DNA from: Kordiimonadaceae bacterium
GTDB taxonomy: Bacteria > Pseudomonadota > Alphaproteobacteria > Sphingomonadales > Emcibacteraceae
Direction of reading: 5' to 3'
NCBI GenBank assembly: GCA_018699075.1
Contig: JABIPV010000311.1
Location: forward strand, 1 to 53,485
Length of the DNA: 53,485 nt
Every line of letters begins with the position of its first letter. The stretch's first letter is position 1. Positions 1 through 8,296 of the stretch are shown here, piece after piece. Below the pieces are notes generated by a model, which had not been told where the DNA came from, made no database searches, and saw nothing but the letters and a program-made list of their open reading frames with translations. The position numbers and the translations under genes were made by a program.

Positions 1-372
<372 letters not shown>

Positions 373-526
373 ATCCGACTAAAAGTCACACATAACGTAT
401 ATGTTCTAAAATCAAAGGTCTCTTTATATTGCATATAAATACACAATAGTTGAGCCCTGAGAAATATAGTAACAGTTATGCAAAGTGCGCACATCCGCTG
501 CCTACATTTCTCTTTCATAAAAACAA

Positions 527-538
527 TGTCAAAGATCA
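527..538 (-). promoter_or_regulatory. boxA-like antitermination element in the rrn leader
   Basis: On the minus strand the leader contains TGATCTTTGACA, close to the bacterial boxA TGCTCTTTAACA bound by NusB-S10. It is followed by a purine-rich stretch (ATGAAAGAGAAATG) of the kind found before 16S genes in many Alphaproteobacteria. It lies about 155 nt upstream of the mature 16S end and downstream of the promoter at 635-663, as boxA should. The assignment is by motif and position only. Confidence 0.6.
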
Positions 539-634
539 CAAAAAAAACAACACAATAACCACACTACCAACCTAACCAAAATTCGTCTCCAAATCCAATC
601 AAGTCAGCGATGCGTCGCCGTGTTGGTGAAGCGG

Positions 635-663
635 GTTATAGGGGGAAGTATCTTACTTGTAAA
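635..663 (-). promoter_or_regulatory. rrn operon promoter (sigma-70 type)
   Basis: The minus strand reads TTTACA (663-658), a 17-nt spacer, then TATAAC (640-635): one mismatch to each consensus hexamer at ideal spacing. Upstream, 664-710 is almost pure A/T, like an UP element. Downstream is a G/C-rich discriminator (CCCGC), typical of stringently controlled rRNA promoters. Transcription would start near 628, leaving a leader of about 255 nt. The rest of the gene-free interval 373-919 shows no ORF or RNA gene I can support; a promoter for the rightward peptidase gene must lie in 720-900 but is not obvious. Confidence 0.7.
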
Positions 664-919
664 CAATAAAAATAATTTTTTTTCATTTTTATTTTATTCC
701 TCTAAAAATTCATAGGAAAATGCTCTAAAACAACAGCTTAGATAACTTGCTTATATTTTCATTATTGAAATATTAACCATAGTTCTTTAAATAAAGAGTG
801 AAATGATTTAAGGAAATGAGACTCAGTTAAGGAAAAGGTCTTACTTACAACAAATTTCGGTTATAATGATCCTATGCATTAACCAATAGAGCAGGAAGAA
901 TACCATCAAACACTATATT

Positions 920-2314
920 ATGCATATAATGAAACAATACAGGCTCCATATATATGCTATTGGCATTTTTGTTGCCGGACTTATTGTTGGTCTTAGCAAT
1001 ATGATATTTACGGATGAACCACAAACGGCTCCCGCAGTCGTTCAAGAGGTTGTCACAGAAACAATCGTAGATGAAGTCAGTGATACTCCTGTTGAAACAG
1101 TGATTAGTAATGTCGCCGCAGATGAGCCTTTGGGCCTTACGGAAACAATGTCGCTATCGGCAGAAAACAATGACGAGACCTATGCAAAAGAGATTCGCAT
1201 TAAAAGCGGTCAAGGCTTAATGGACGCACTGCTTAATAATGGTGCCGAGCGTGGTGATGCTTTCAATGCGATTAATTCGCTTGGTGATTTATACAATGTA
1301 CGCAAAATTCAAGTGGGCCAACTTTTAAACGCCGCCTATAGCCCAAGTGGTGACCTGGTCCGCCTTAGTCTGCAAAAAGACTTTGATCATAGAATTAATG
1401 TGGAACGTGAAGGTGACATATATAAAAGCACTGTAGAAGAGCTTGCGACCCAAACCATTACCCGTCATGCATCCGGCATTATTGAAGACAGCCTTTTCCT
1501 TGCCGCGCAACGTCAAGGCCTGCCGCAAATCACCATTGTCGAGCTGATCCGTATTTTTAGTTATGATGTGGATTTTCAGCGTGAAATGCGCAAAGGCGAT
1601 CAATTTGAAATTTTTTATGAACGCACGCTTTCAGAAGATGGTCGCAGGGTCCGTGAAGGCAACATCTTATTTGCCAAGCTGATATTAAGTGGCAAAGAAA
1701 TAAATTTATATCGCCACACACCAGACAACAGCGATTATGCAGAATATTTCCATGAAGATGGCCAAAGTTCAAAAAAGGCCTTGATGAAAACGCCAATCGA
1801 AGGGGCGCGGCTATCTTCAAATTACGGCAGACGTAAGCATCCGGTGCTTGGTTATACCCGTATGCATAAGGGCGTTGATTTTTCCGCCCCCACAGGCACA
1901 CCGATCATGGCGGCAGGTGACGGTGTTGTCGAGCGTTCGAGCTGGTTTGGTAGTTTCGGCAATTATGTGCGCCTGCGTCATAACGGCAGTTATAAAACCA
2001 TCTATGCCCATATGAGTAAATATGGCCGCGGCATTAAAAAAGGTGCCCGGGTCAGGCAAGGTCAAATCATTGGTTATGTTGGGGCAACGGGCAGGGTAAC
2101 TGGTCGTCATCTACATTATGAAGTTTATAAAGACGGCACCCAAGTGAACCCCATGAACCTTAAAATGCCGTCAGGGATCAAATTAGCCGGTGCGCCATTT
2201 GAAAGTTTTAAAGTGGCCATGACAACCACCAATACCCAAATCGACGAAACAAAGTCACATATTTTGCTGACCAAGGCGATTACAGAACAAGCGCCCTCAA
2301 TTTCAGCCGAGTAA
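920..2314 (+). CDS. M23 (LytM) family murein endopeptidase, membrane anchored
   Basis: The 464-residue protein has an N-terminal signal-anchor (about residues 9-30), an acidic/Thr-rich linker, a middle domain resembling the OapA/LysM-like region of MepM/NlpD-type peptidases (about 90-270), and a C-terminal LytM domain (about 290-410). The zinc ligands are visible as H316/D320 in HKGVDF and H399 in HLHYE, with catalytic-type H364 in IYAHMS and H397. Such enzymes cut peptidoglycan cross-links in the periplasm during growth or division. The start is uncertain: ATG 929 is three codons downstream and neither has a clear Shine-Dalgarno sequence. The next gene follows after 12 nt, suggesting co-transcription. 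Confidence 0.9.
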   Translation: MHIMKQYRLHIYAIGIFVAGLIVGLSNMIFTDEPQTAPAVVQEVVTETIVDEVSDTPVETVISNVAADEPLGLTETMSLSAENNDETYAKEIRIKSGQGLMDALLNNGAERGDAFNAINSLGDLYNVRKIQVGQLLNAAYSPSGDLVRLSLQKDFDHRINVEREGDIYKSTVEELATQTITRHASGIIEDSLFLAAQRQGLPQITIVELIRIFSYDVDFQREMRKGDQFEIFYERTLSEDGRRVREGNILFAKLILSGKEINLYRHTPDNSDYAEYFHEDGQSSKKALMKTPIEGARLSSNYGRRKHPVLGYTRMHKGVDFSAPTGTPIMAAGDGVVERSSWFGSFGNYVRLRHNGSYKTIYAHMSKYGRGIKKGARVRQGQIIGYVGATGRVTGRHLHYEVYKDGTQVNPMNLKMPSGIKLAGAPFESFKVAMTTTNTQIDETKSHILLTKAITEQAPSISAE

Positions 2315-2326
2315 GGAAAACCTGCA

Positions 2327-3076
2327 ATGATCAATGAAGCATTGCAACATCTGTTTATTCTCGCACCAAAACATATTAAGAAAATGGGTTATGTGAAAGA
2401 AAGCATCGCCATTGAAGCAAGGGCGAAACGTTGTCAACAAAGTTGGGCACCACATCTAGAAGAATGTAAAAAGCAGATCCTTGCGGCAACCTCAAAGTTA
2501 GCCCCGGGATCGACTATTATGCTTCTTGGTTCAGGTGGTTTGCATGATGTGCCGATGGAAGACCTGCGGGAATTTAAACTGATCTGCGTCGATATAGTCC
2601 ATTTGCCAGAGACCATTAAACTATATCCAGACGTAGAATTTATAAATAAGGATGTAACGGGTGTGATTGAGCCGCTTTACAAAGCGGTGAAAAATAAAAA
2701 CACATTCTTCCCTGATCCCGACTGGATATTGGCGAAGAGGCCGAACTTAATTATATCCTTAAATATATTGTCGCAACTTGCCTTAAAACCTGTAGGTTTT
2801 GCCAAAAGGCATAAATATGAATTGGGCGATTTCTTTCACGATAATATATTAAAAGCGCATGTAAATTGGCTGAAGCGACAGAAGACAAATGTTTTAATGA
2901 TTTCCGATATAAACCGAGATTATTATCAAGGCGAAAAATTAATCGAAACAGAAGCCGCAATTCCCACGCTAGATATTGGCGCGCCAAAGGATACATGGAA
3001 CTGGGATGTCGCGCCAAAAGGCGAGGTCGACAATAAAATCAACATCCGCCATGTTGTTGGTGCTTGGGAGTTTTAG
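2327..3076 (+). CDS. Uncharacterised protein with a Rossmann/SAM-methyltransferase-like core
   Basis: I do not recognise the family. The 249-residue product has a predicted beta-loop-helix (TIMLLGSGGLHDVPMEDL, about residues 62-79) resembling methyltransferase motif I, followed by a strand ending in an acidic residue (LICVDIVHLP), and later NLIISLNILSQL, like motif IV of class I SAM methyltransferases. There is no signal peptide or membrane segment, so it should be cytoplasmic. AAGGA lies at a suitable distance before the ATG. The 12-nt gap to the upstream murein peptidase suggests one transcript, but no functional link is known to me. The fold call is inference. Confidence 0.75.
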   Translation: MINEALQHLFILAPKHIKKMGYVKESIAIEARAKRCQQSWAPHLEECKKQILAATSKLAPGSTIMLLGSGGLHDVPMEDLREFKLICVDIVHLPETIKLYPDVEFINKDVTGVIEPLYKAVKNKNTFFPDPDWILAKRPNLIISLNILSQLALKPVGFAKRHKYELGDFFHDNILKAHVNWLKRQKTNVLMISDINRDYYQGEKLIETEAAIPTLDIGAPKDTWNWDVAPKGEVDNKINIRHVVGAWEF

Positions 3077-3142
3077 CTAGGGTCTAGCTAATTATGCTCC
3101 AACCAGGCACGGACTTCACTGTTTCAAGAACAATAAATATCA

Positions 3143-3274
3143 AAAATCGGGACTGACTAGACACGCGCTCAGGTTTGAGGGGGCCGATAGCCTAAGCGCA
3201 AGCGCCGGCGCTTGAGGCTAGATATAAAGAGCAAAGCGGGTGATAGGTATGGCGGTAGCGTGATCCTGTTGAAA
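3143..3274. repeat. Left arm of a long imperfect inverted repeat
   Basis: This arm pairs with 3611-3749 in inverted orientation. The core 3188-3218 is a perfect 31-bp match to the reverse complement of 3669-3699. It includes the 16-bp palindrome CAAGCGCCGGCGCTTG (3199-3214), which could fold into a hairpin. Similarity continues outward to AAAATCGG and inward to the exact 14-mer TGATCCTGTTGAAA (3261-3274). The arm is much richer in G/C than its surroundings. It occupies most of the gap after the Rossmann-like gene. It may be the terminal repeat of a small mobile element or one of two copies of a dispersed intergenic repeat. Confidence 0.8.
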
Positions 3275-3307
3275 TGGGATCAGATTATTTTAGAACTTTT
3301 GGTTAAA

Positions 3308-3523
3308 CTATCTAAATTTATCTTGATCAGGACCTTCTAAAACATCTATACCAAACAACTCTCCATCTTTGGTGAGGTCTATATAAATATCCGGCCCTTT
3401 ATACATCCCGATTAGATCAGATAATCTAATGTTTTTATCGACTATTCCGGGCTTACTCTTCATAAATTGGAGATACCCTTGGTCCCCGTCACCTTCTTCA
3501 TCAAGGATTAATTCAAACCGCAT
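3308..3523 (-). CDS. Small acidic protein, possibly DUF2283-like, between inverted repeats
   Basis: A 71-residue ORF starts at ATG with a strong Shine-Dalgarno sequence (GAGGAAA, 4 nt spacer), which argues that it is translated. The C-terminal half (DIYIDLTKDGELFGIDVLEG) resembles the beta-rich DUF2283 pattern of an acidic strand followed by G-x-(L/V)-x-G-I-(E/D)-(I/V)-L; the N-terminal half fits less well. There is no signal peptide or membrane segment. The gene sits alone between the two arms of the inverted repeat, so it may travel with that element. Function is unknown; the family call is tentative. Confidence 0.6.
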   Translation of the reverse strand: MRFELILDEEGDGDQGYLQFMKSKPGIVDKNIRLSDLIGMYKGPDIYIDLTKDGELFGIDVLEGPDQDKFR

Positions 3524-3610
3524 TAACTTTCCTCGCTATTTAAAATATATTAGATGATATTCTTTACAGGATTCTTAAGCATTGAAGCAAGCACGACGAT
3601 AACAAAGAAG

Positions 3611-3749
3611 TTTCAACAGGATCATACTTAGAAAGCTCTATACTAAGGGCTTTGCTTTAAAATGTCTCGCCTCAAGCGCCGGCGCTTGCGCTTAGGCTAA
3701 CGGCGCCTTCAAAACTGTGCGGGTTTTAAGTTGGGTTCCGATTTTAGAA
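3611..3749. repeat. Right arm of a long imperfect inverted repeat
   Basis: This is the inverted partner of 3143-3274. Exact blocks are 3611-3624 (TTTCAACAGGATCA) and 3669-3699, with the 16-bp palindrome CAAGCGCCGGCGCTTG at 3673-3688. Between and beyond these blocks the arms align imperfectly with small indels, so they have diverged. Together with the left arm and the small gene they form a unit of about 600 bp. I did not see a third copy in the window, nor an obvious target-site duplication. Confidence 0.8.
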
Positions 3750-3751
3750 TA

Positions 3752-3783
3752 CCAGGCGCGTGATGGATTTATCACGCGCCTGG
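3752..3783 (-). terminator. Strong hairpin downstream of clpB, possible terminator
   Basis: CCAGGCGCGTGAT and ATCACGCGCCTGG form a perfect 13-bp stem with a 6-nt loop. It lies 37 nt beyond the clpB stop in the direction of clpB transcription. On that strand it is followed by TATTCTAAAAT rather than a clean run of T, so it may stabilise the transcript end rather than terminate it alone. It touches the outer end of the right repeat arm. Confidence 0.5.
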
Positions 3784-3820
3784 CTGGAGTATTTATTAAT
3801 TTAGCCTGAGTGTGCTTACT

Positions 3821-6397
3821 TCACACACTCATCTCAATATCATTGGCACCGGCGGTTACGTTAACCGTGTCTCCATCCATAACGTCTCCGCCTAAGATCA
3901 TATTAGCTAAACCATCCTGCACCTTTTTCTGGATCACGCGTTTTAGCGGCCTTGCGCCGTATACCGGATCATATCCGGCGTGGGCGAGCCAATCTTTGGC
4001 GCTATCGTCCAAATTAAGGGTGATTTTGCGATCTTCCAAGCGTTTTTCAAGTTGACGTAGTTGGATATCAACAATTGCACGCATGTGTTTCTCAGCAAGT
4101 CTGTGAAACAGAGTAATCTCATCCAATCGGTTGATGAATTCTGGTCGGAACGACGCGCGGACCACGTCCATCACATCATCGCGGACGCTGTCCACATCTT
4201 CATCGGCCCCTAAGGCGGCGAGGATGTCACTGCCGAGGTTGCTGGTCAGTATGATCAGCGTGTTGCTAAAATCTACTGTGCGGCCTTGTCCGTCGGTAAG
4301 GCGGCCATCATCGAGCACTTGCAGCAAGATATTAAACACATCCCCGTGGGCTTTTTCCACTTCGTCAAACAGCACCACTTGATAAGGTCTTCTGCGCACG
4401 GCTTCGGTGAGGACGCCGCCTTCTTCGTAGCCTACATATCCCGGAGGGGCACCGATCAGCCTTGCAACTGCGTGTTTTTCCATAAATTCGGACATGTCAA
4501 TGCGAACCATAGCGGTTTCATCGTCGAAGAGATATTCGGCGAGGGCTTTTGTCAGTTCAGTTTTACCCACACCTGTCGGGCCGAGGAAAAGGAAAGATCC
4601 GATAGGGCGGCTTTCTTCCTGAAGTCCCGCGCGGGAACGACGCACGGCGGCGGCAACGGCCTTAACGGCTTCGTCCTGTCCAATCACACGATTACCAATA
4701 TTTTCTTCCATGCTCATGAGCTTATCGCGTTCCCCTTCGAGCATTTTAGTAATAGGGATGCCGGTCCAGCGGCTGATCACTTCGGCAATATCACTGTCCG
4801 AGACTTCTTCTTTCAGTAGATGGTTTTCAGTTTCGCCAGCGTCCTTAACCACTTTTAATTTTTCTTCGAGCGCGGGAATTTCACCGTATGTCAGTTCCCC
4901 TGCCCGTGCGAGGTTGCCGTCGCGCTGGGCCTGTTCAAGTTCAACCCGGGCCACGTCCAATTGTTCTTTGATCTTTTGATCACCGTGGATACGGTCTTTT
5001 TCCATTTGCCACTGGGCAGTGAGAACGGCAGAATTTTGTTCAAGTTCGCTCAGTTCTTTGTCGAGATTTTTAAGCCGGTCTTTTGACGCGGCGTCCTTTT
5101 CTTTTTTAAGGGCTTCGCGTTCGATTTTAAGCTGAATAATACGGCGATCAAGCTCATCAAGTTCTGAAGGTTTGCTGTCCACTTCCATTTTAATTTTTGA
5201 CGCAGCCTCATCCATCAAGTCAATGGCCTTATCCGGCAGGAAGCGATCATTGATATAACGGTTGGATAAAGTCGCCGCAGCAACCAAGGCACTGTCTTTA
5301 ATGCGAATACCATGATGTAGTTCGTATTTTTCTTTAAGGCCTCGTAATATTGAAATGGTGTCAGCTACGGTGGGTTCGCCAATAAGCACAGGTTGAAAGC
5401 GGCGCTCCAAAGCGGCGTCCTTTTCCACATATTTTCTATATTCATTGAGCGTTGTCGCACCAATACAGTGAAGATCACCACGGGCCAAGGCTGGCTTTAA
5501 TAAATTCGAAGCGTCCATTGATCCTTCAGAAGCACCCGCGCCAACGATTGTATGCAGCTCATCAATGAAAAGAACCACTTCGCCGTTCGCGGCGGAGACT
5601 TCTTGTAATACCGCCTTAAGGCGTTCTTCAAATTCGCCACGGTATTTTGCCCCCGCAACAAGCGCGCCCATATCCAGCGACATGATGCGTTTTTGGCTTA
5701 AGCTGTCAGGCACATCTCCGTTGGTTATGCGCAGGGCAAGACCTTCGGCGATGGCGGTTTTACCAACACCCGGCTCACCAATGAGCACCGGGTTATTTTT
5801 AGTGCGCCGTGAGAGGACTTGAATGGTACGGCGGATTTCTTCGTCGCGGCCAATAACCGGATCAAGTTTACCTTCTTTAGCCGCAGCGGTTAAGTCTCGG
5901 GAATATTTTTTTAACGCGTCATACGCGTCTTCTGCACTGGAAGAATTAGCGGCACGCCCTTTTCTAACTTCATTAATGGCGGTATTTAATTTTTGCGCGG
6001 TTAGGCCTGCTTTTTTAAGGATTTTTCCACTGGTGCTGTTGGTCAGCAAGGTTATCGCCAGAAGCAGTCTTTCCACCGTAACATATTCATCGCCGGCTTT
6101 TTTTGCCAGACCAGAGGCACTATCAAAAACTTTGGCGGTATCCGCATCCATATAAAGTTGACCAGATCCACCTTCCACTTTGGCGATCTTGTCAATTTCT
6201 TTATTGACGTTAATTAGGGCTGTATCGGGATCGGCGCCCGCCGCTTTCATAAGATTGGCACAAAGGCCTTCTTTATCATCAAGCAAGATTTTTAACAGAT
6301 GCTCAGGGGTAAAGCGCTGATGGCCTTCTCTTAAGGCCAGGCTTTGTGCGGACTGTATAAATCCTTTTGTTCTGTCTGTAAATTTTTCAAAATCCAT
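3821..6397 (-). CDS. clpB: ATP-dependent disaggregase ClpB
   Basis: The 858-residue protein has the full ClpB plan and the length usual for the family: Clp N-domain (about 1-145), first AAA+ module with Walker A GEPGVGKT (207-214) and Walker B VVLFIDELH, the coiled-coil middle domain (about 400-530, rich in Glu/Lys/Leu), and the second AAA+ module with GPTGVGKT near residue 605 and VVLFDEVEKAH, then the D2-small domain. It threads aggregated proteins through its hexamer pore, working with DnaK. It lies downstream of the DUF4167 gene but is separated by 125 nt with its own likely heat-shock promoter. Confidence 0.98.
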   Translation of the reverse strand: MDFEKFTDRTKGFIQSAQSLALREGHQRFTPEHLLKILLDDKEGLCANLMKAAGADPDTALINVNKEIDKIAKVEGGSGQLYMDADTAKVFDSASGLAKKAGDEYVTVERLLLAITLLTNSTSGKILKKAGLTAQKLNTAINEVRKGRAANSSSAEDAYDALKKYSRDLTAAAKEGKLDPVIGRDEEIRRTIQVLSRRTKNNPVLIGEPGVGKTAIAEGLALRITNGDVPDSLSQKRIMSLDMGALVAGAKYRGEFEERLKAVLQEVSAANGEVVLFIDELHTIVGAGASEGSMDASNLLKPALARGDLHCIGATTLNEYRKYVEKDAALERRFQPVLIGEPTVADTISILRGLKEKYELHHGIRIKDSALVAAATLSNRYINDRFLPDKAIDLMDEAASKIKMEVDSKPSELDELDRRIIQLKIEREALKKEKDAASKDRLKNLDKELSELEQNSAVLTAQWQMEKDRIHGDQKIKEQLDVARVELEQAQRDGNLARAGELTYGEIPALEEKLKVVKDAGETENHLLKEEVSDSDIAEVISRWTGIPITKMLEGERDKLMSMEENIGNRVIGQDEAVKAVAAAVRRSRAGLQEESRPIGSFLFLGPTGVGKTELTKALAEYLFDDETAMVRIDMSEFMEKHAVARLIGAPPGYVGYEEGGVLTEAVRRRPYQVVLFDEVEKAHGDVFNILLQVLDDGRLTDGQGRTVDFSNTLIILTSNLGSDILAALGADEDVDSVRDDVMDVVRASFRPEFINRLDEITLFHRLAEKHMRAIVDIQLRQLEKRLEDRKITLNLDDSAKDWLAHAGYDPVYGARPLKRVIQKKVQDGLANMILGGDVMDGDTVNVTAGANDIEMSV

Positions 6398-6445
6398 CTT
6401 TTAATTACTCCGAAAATATTACTTAAATTTATCTAATATAAATAA

Positions 6446-6474
6446 CATATAATGTTGCATTTTCGCAACACAAG
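6446..6474 (-). promoter_or_regulatory. Candidate heat-shock (RpoH) promoter of clpB
   Basis: On the minus strand CTTG (6474-6471) is followed 17 nt later by CATTATATG (6454-6446), resembling the alphaproteobacterial RpoH pattern CTTG-N17/18-CYTATNT. The spacer holds the small inverted repeat GTTGC/GCAAC. It lies about 50 nt upstream of the clpB start. clpB is an RpoH target in related bacteria; here the assignment rests on the motif alone and one -10 position is off consensus. Confidence 0.45.
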
Positions 6475-6522
6475 GGGGGAGGTCAAGATTGATGGATTAT
6501 TGTGGGTTTACGATTACTTTTT

Positions 6523-7239
6523 TTACTCTGCGACTTCTTCTTTAACTTTTCTAGGTTTTCTTGCCGCTGGTTTACGCTTTGGCTTGGCATCCACGTCTAC
6601 AGCACCGAGGGGTAATTCAAGCGCTTGTTGTTCTTTTTGCTCTGGTTCGGCTTTCGGGGCACGTTTTCTCGGCTTTGCTTTTGGTTTTTCTGGTGCAGGA
6701 GATGCTAAAAACGGCACTTCTTCAGCAACTATCATTTCTGGCATTTCTGGCATTTCTGGCATTTCTGGCATTTTCTGAACTTCCGCCACTTTTACCGCTT
6801 CTGCTTTATCATCATTATTTGATCCGACATCTTCTTTAATGACAACATTCTTTGCTTCATTTTCAACGGATTCCCGTCTGTTGCGTTCTTTTTCTTCTTC
6901 ACGCTTTACTTCAATAGCGGCTTCGGCGGCAGAAAATTCAGAATAAAGGGAATAATAATGATGGGCAAACTGACCTAAAGCTTCAGACGTTTGACGGTCA
7001 CGCGTTCTGCATTCAGCTGCAAGTTCTTTATATCTATCATAAAGCTGCTTTACATTGCCGCGTTGCTTGCCCGTTGGGCCATGGCTATCGACTTGACGTG
7101 TTGCGTTCATAGGCTGTTGCGATGGTTTATTGGACGGACCTTTATGGCCGCCACGCCCGCCTTGATTTCTACCACGATTGTTCGGTTTATTGCTGTGTCT
7201 CGACCTGTTGTTATGTCGGGGCTTTTGATTTGAGCTCAT
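6523..7239 (-). CDS. DUF4167 domain protein, basic low-complexity N-terminus
   Basis: The 238-residue protein begins with about 50 residues rich in Asn, Arg, Gly, His and Lys, followed by a conserved block (GKQRGNVKQLYDRYKELA through ALGQFAHHYYSLYSEF, about 57-100) that matches the alphaproteobacterial DUF4167 family. The rest is a Glu/Lys/Pro-rich tail including four MPE units from a DNA tandem repeat and a basic end (KPKRKPAARKPRKVK). The composition suggests RNA or nucleic-acid binding, which is inference. Its place between prmC and clpB is the normal alphaproteobacterial arrangement. The 205 nt between it and prmC (7240-7444) shows no feature. Confidence 0.85.
   Translation of the reverse strand: MSSNQKPRHNNRSRHSNKPNNRGRNQGGRGGHKGPSNKPSQQPMNATRQVDSHGPTGKQRGNVKQLYDRYKELAAECRTRDRQTSEALGQFAHHYYSLYSEFSAAEAAIEVKREEEKERNRRESVENEAKNVVIKEDVGSNNDDKAEAVKVAEVQKMPEMPEMPEMPEMIVAEEVPFLASPAPEKPKAKPRKRAPKAEPEQKEQQALELPLGAVDVDAKPKRKPAARKPRKVKEEVAE
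6733..6772 (-). repeat. 9-bp tandem repeat inside the DUF4167 gene
   Basis: The unit CATTTCTGG is repeated four times with a partial fifth (6733-6772). It is in frame and encodes Met-Pro-Glu triplets on the minus strand. A 9-bp unit preserves the frame when copy number changes, so length variation between strains is expected. Confidence 0.9.
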
Positions 7240-7444
7240 TAAATTTCTTATTACATTATAGGGCTTTGATAAATACAGTAGACCATAGAGATCTTTACTG
7301 TCTCAAGCACGGTTCAATTTAAGAATTTTGGAGTTATATTGCCGAATATTTTATTCAGCACCCACGCATATCTTTTGCGTAAGCTGACTTTACCCTGCTA
7401 ATTGTTAAATGCCAAGGTACTTTTTCAATTAATTTCCAAAATAG

Positions 7445-8296
7445 TCACTGTCTAATCACCAAACACCTATTTCGATGTCCAAGGTCCTTATAAACGGTGA
7501 TATTATTAAACCCTGAAGAGATGAATATTTCCTTAACATTATCAGCTTGTGTATGACCAACTTCTATAATAATGAGGCCATCTGGTTTTAAATGTGTAAA
7601 AACCTGATCTGCGATTAAGCGATAATCGTTTAAACCTTCGGGGCCGGAAAATAATGCTGTATCCGGTTCATGGTCGCGCACTTCTGGTGAAAGGCTCTCT
7701 TTTTCAACAAGCCCTATATAAGGCGGATTAGAAATAATGATGTCAAATTTATCTTGATCCGCAAGATTTTTTGTCCAGTTACTGATTTGAAAATCAGCCC
7801 TTTTCAAGAGGGATAAATTCTTAGCGTTTTCTTTTGCGACACTTAACGCTTTTTCAGAAATATCTGTCCCCAGTCCCTTAGCATTTGGAAACTCGCTAAG
7901 TAATGTCAGCAATAGACAGCCGGTTCCTGTTCCCATATCCAATATGCGCAATTTTGCTTTTGGATTATTAATTTCTTTTAGACACGCTTCAATTAAAGTT
8001 TCACTGTCAGGGCGGGGTGTGAGTGTGTCTTTCGTCACTTTAAAATTAAGTGACCAAAATTCTTTGTCGCCAAATATTTGCGACATAGGCATTCTGGATA
8101 ATCTTAAATCAACCAATCTTTGAATTTCAGTTAAAGACTTATCATCAATCAATAGATCCCCTTCAATAGCATAATCTACTGGATTAATCTCCAATACATG
8201 TGTGATCAAGAGCTGGGCATCCAGTGCTGCCTCTTCAATCTGCACCTCTTTTAATTGGCATACTGTTTCCAATTTAAGGCTGCTAAGGGTTTTCAC
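7445..8296 (-). CDS. prmC: Release factor glutamine methyltransferase PrmC
   Basis: The 283-residue protein methylates the Gln of the GGQ motif in RF1/RF2. The N-terminal helical domain (about 1-80) is followed by a SAM-binding Rossmann domain with motif I LDMGTGTGCLLL (about 119-130) and the catalytic NPPY (190-193), preceded by IIIS. The start codon is GTG and abuts the prfA stop without a gap, so the enzyme is translationally coupled to its own substrate RF1. This prfA-prmC pairing is widespread. Confidence 0.97.
   Translation of the reverse strand: MKTLSSLKLETVCQLKEVQIEEAALDAQLLITHVLEINPVDYAIEGDLLIDDKSLTEIQRLVDLRLSRMPMSQIFGDKEFWSLNFKVTKDTLTPRPDSETLIEACLKEINNPKAKLRILDMGTGTGCLLLTLLSEFPNAKGLGTDISEKALSVAKENAKNLSLLKRADFQISNWTKNLADQDKFDIIISNPPYIGLVEKESLSPEVRDHEPDTALFSGPEGLNDYRLIADQVFTHLKPDGLIIIEVGHTQADNVKEIFISSGFNNITVYKDLGHRNRCLVIRQ

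Noticed and set aside
4286..4819. A 177-codon ORF opposite clpB.
   Set aside because: It is antisense to conserved ClpB coding sequence, shows no ribosome-binding site and is a typical shadow frame.
6733..6772. A CRISPR-like repeat.
   Set aside because: The units are 9 bp, directly adjacent without spacers, and lie in frame inside a protein-coding gene.
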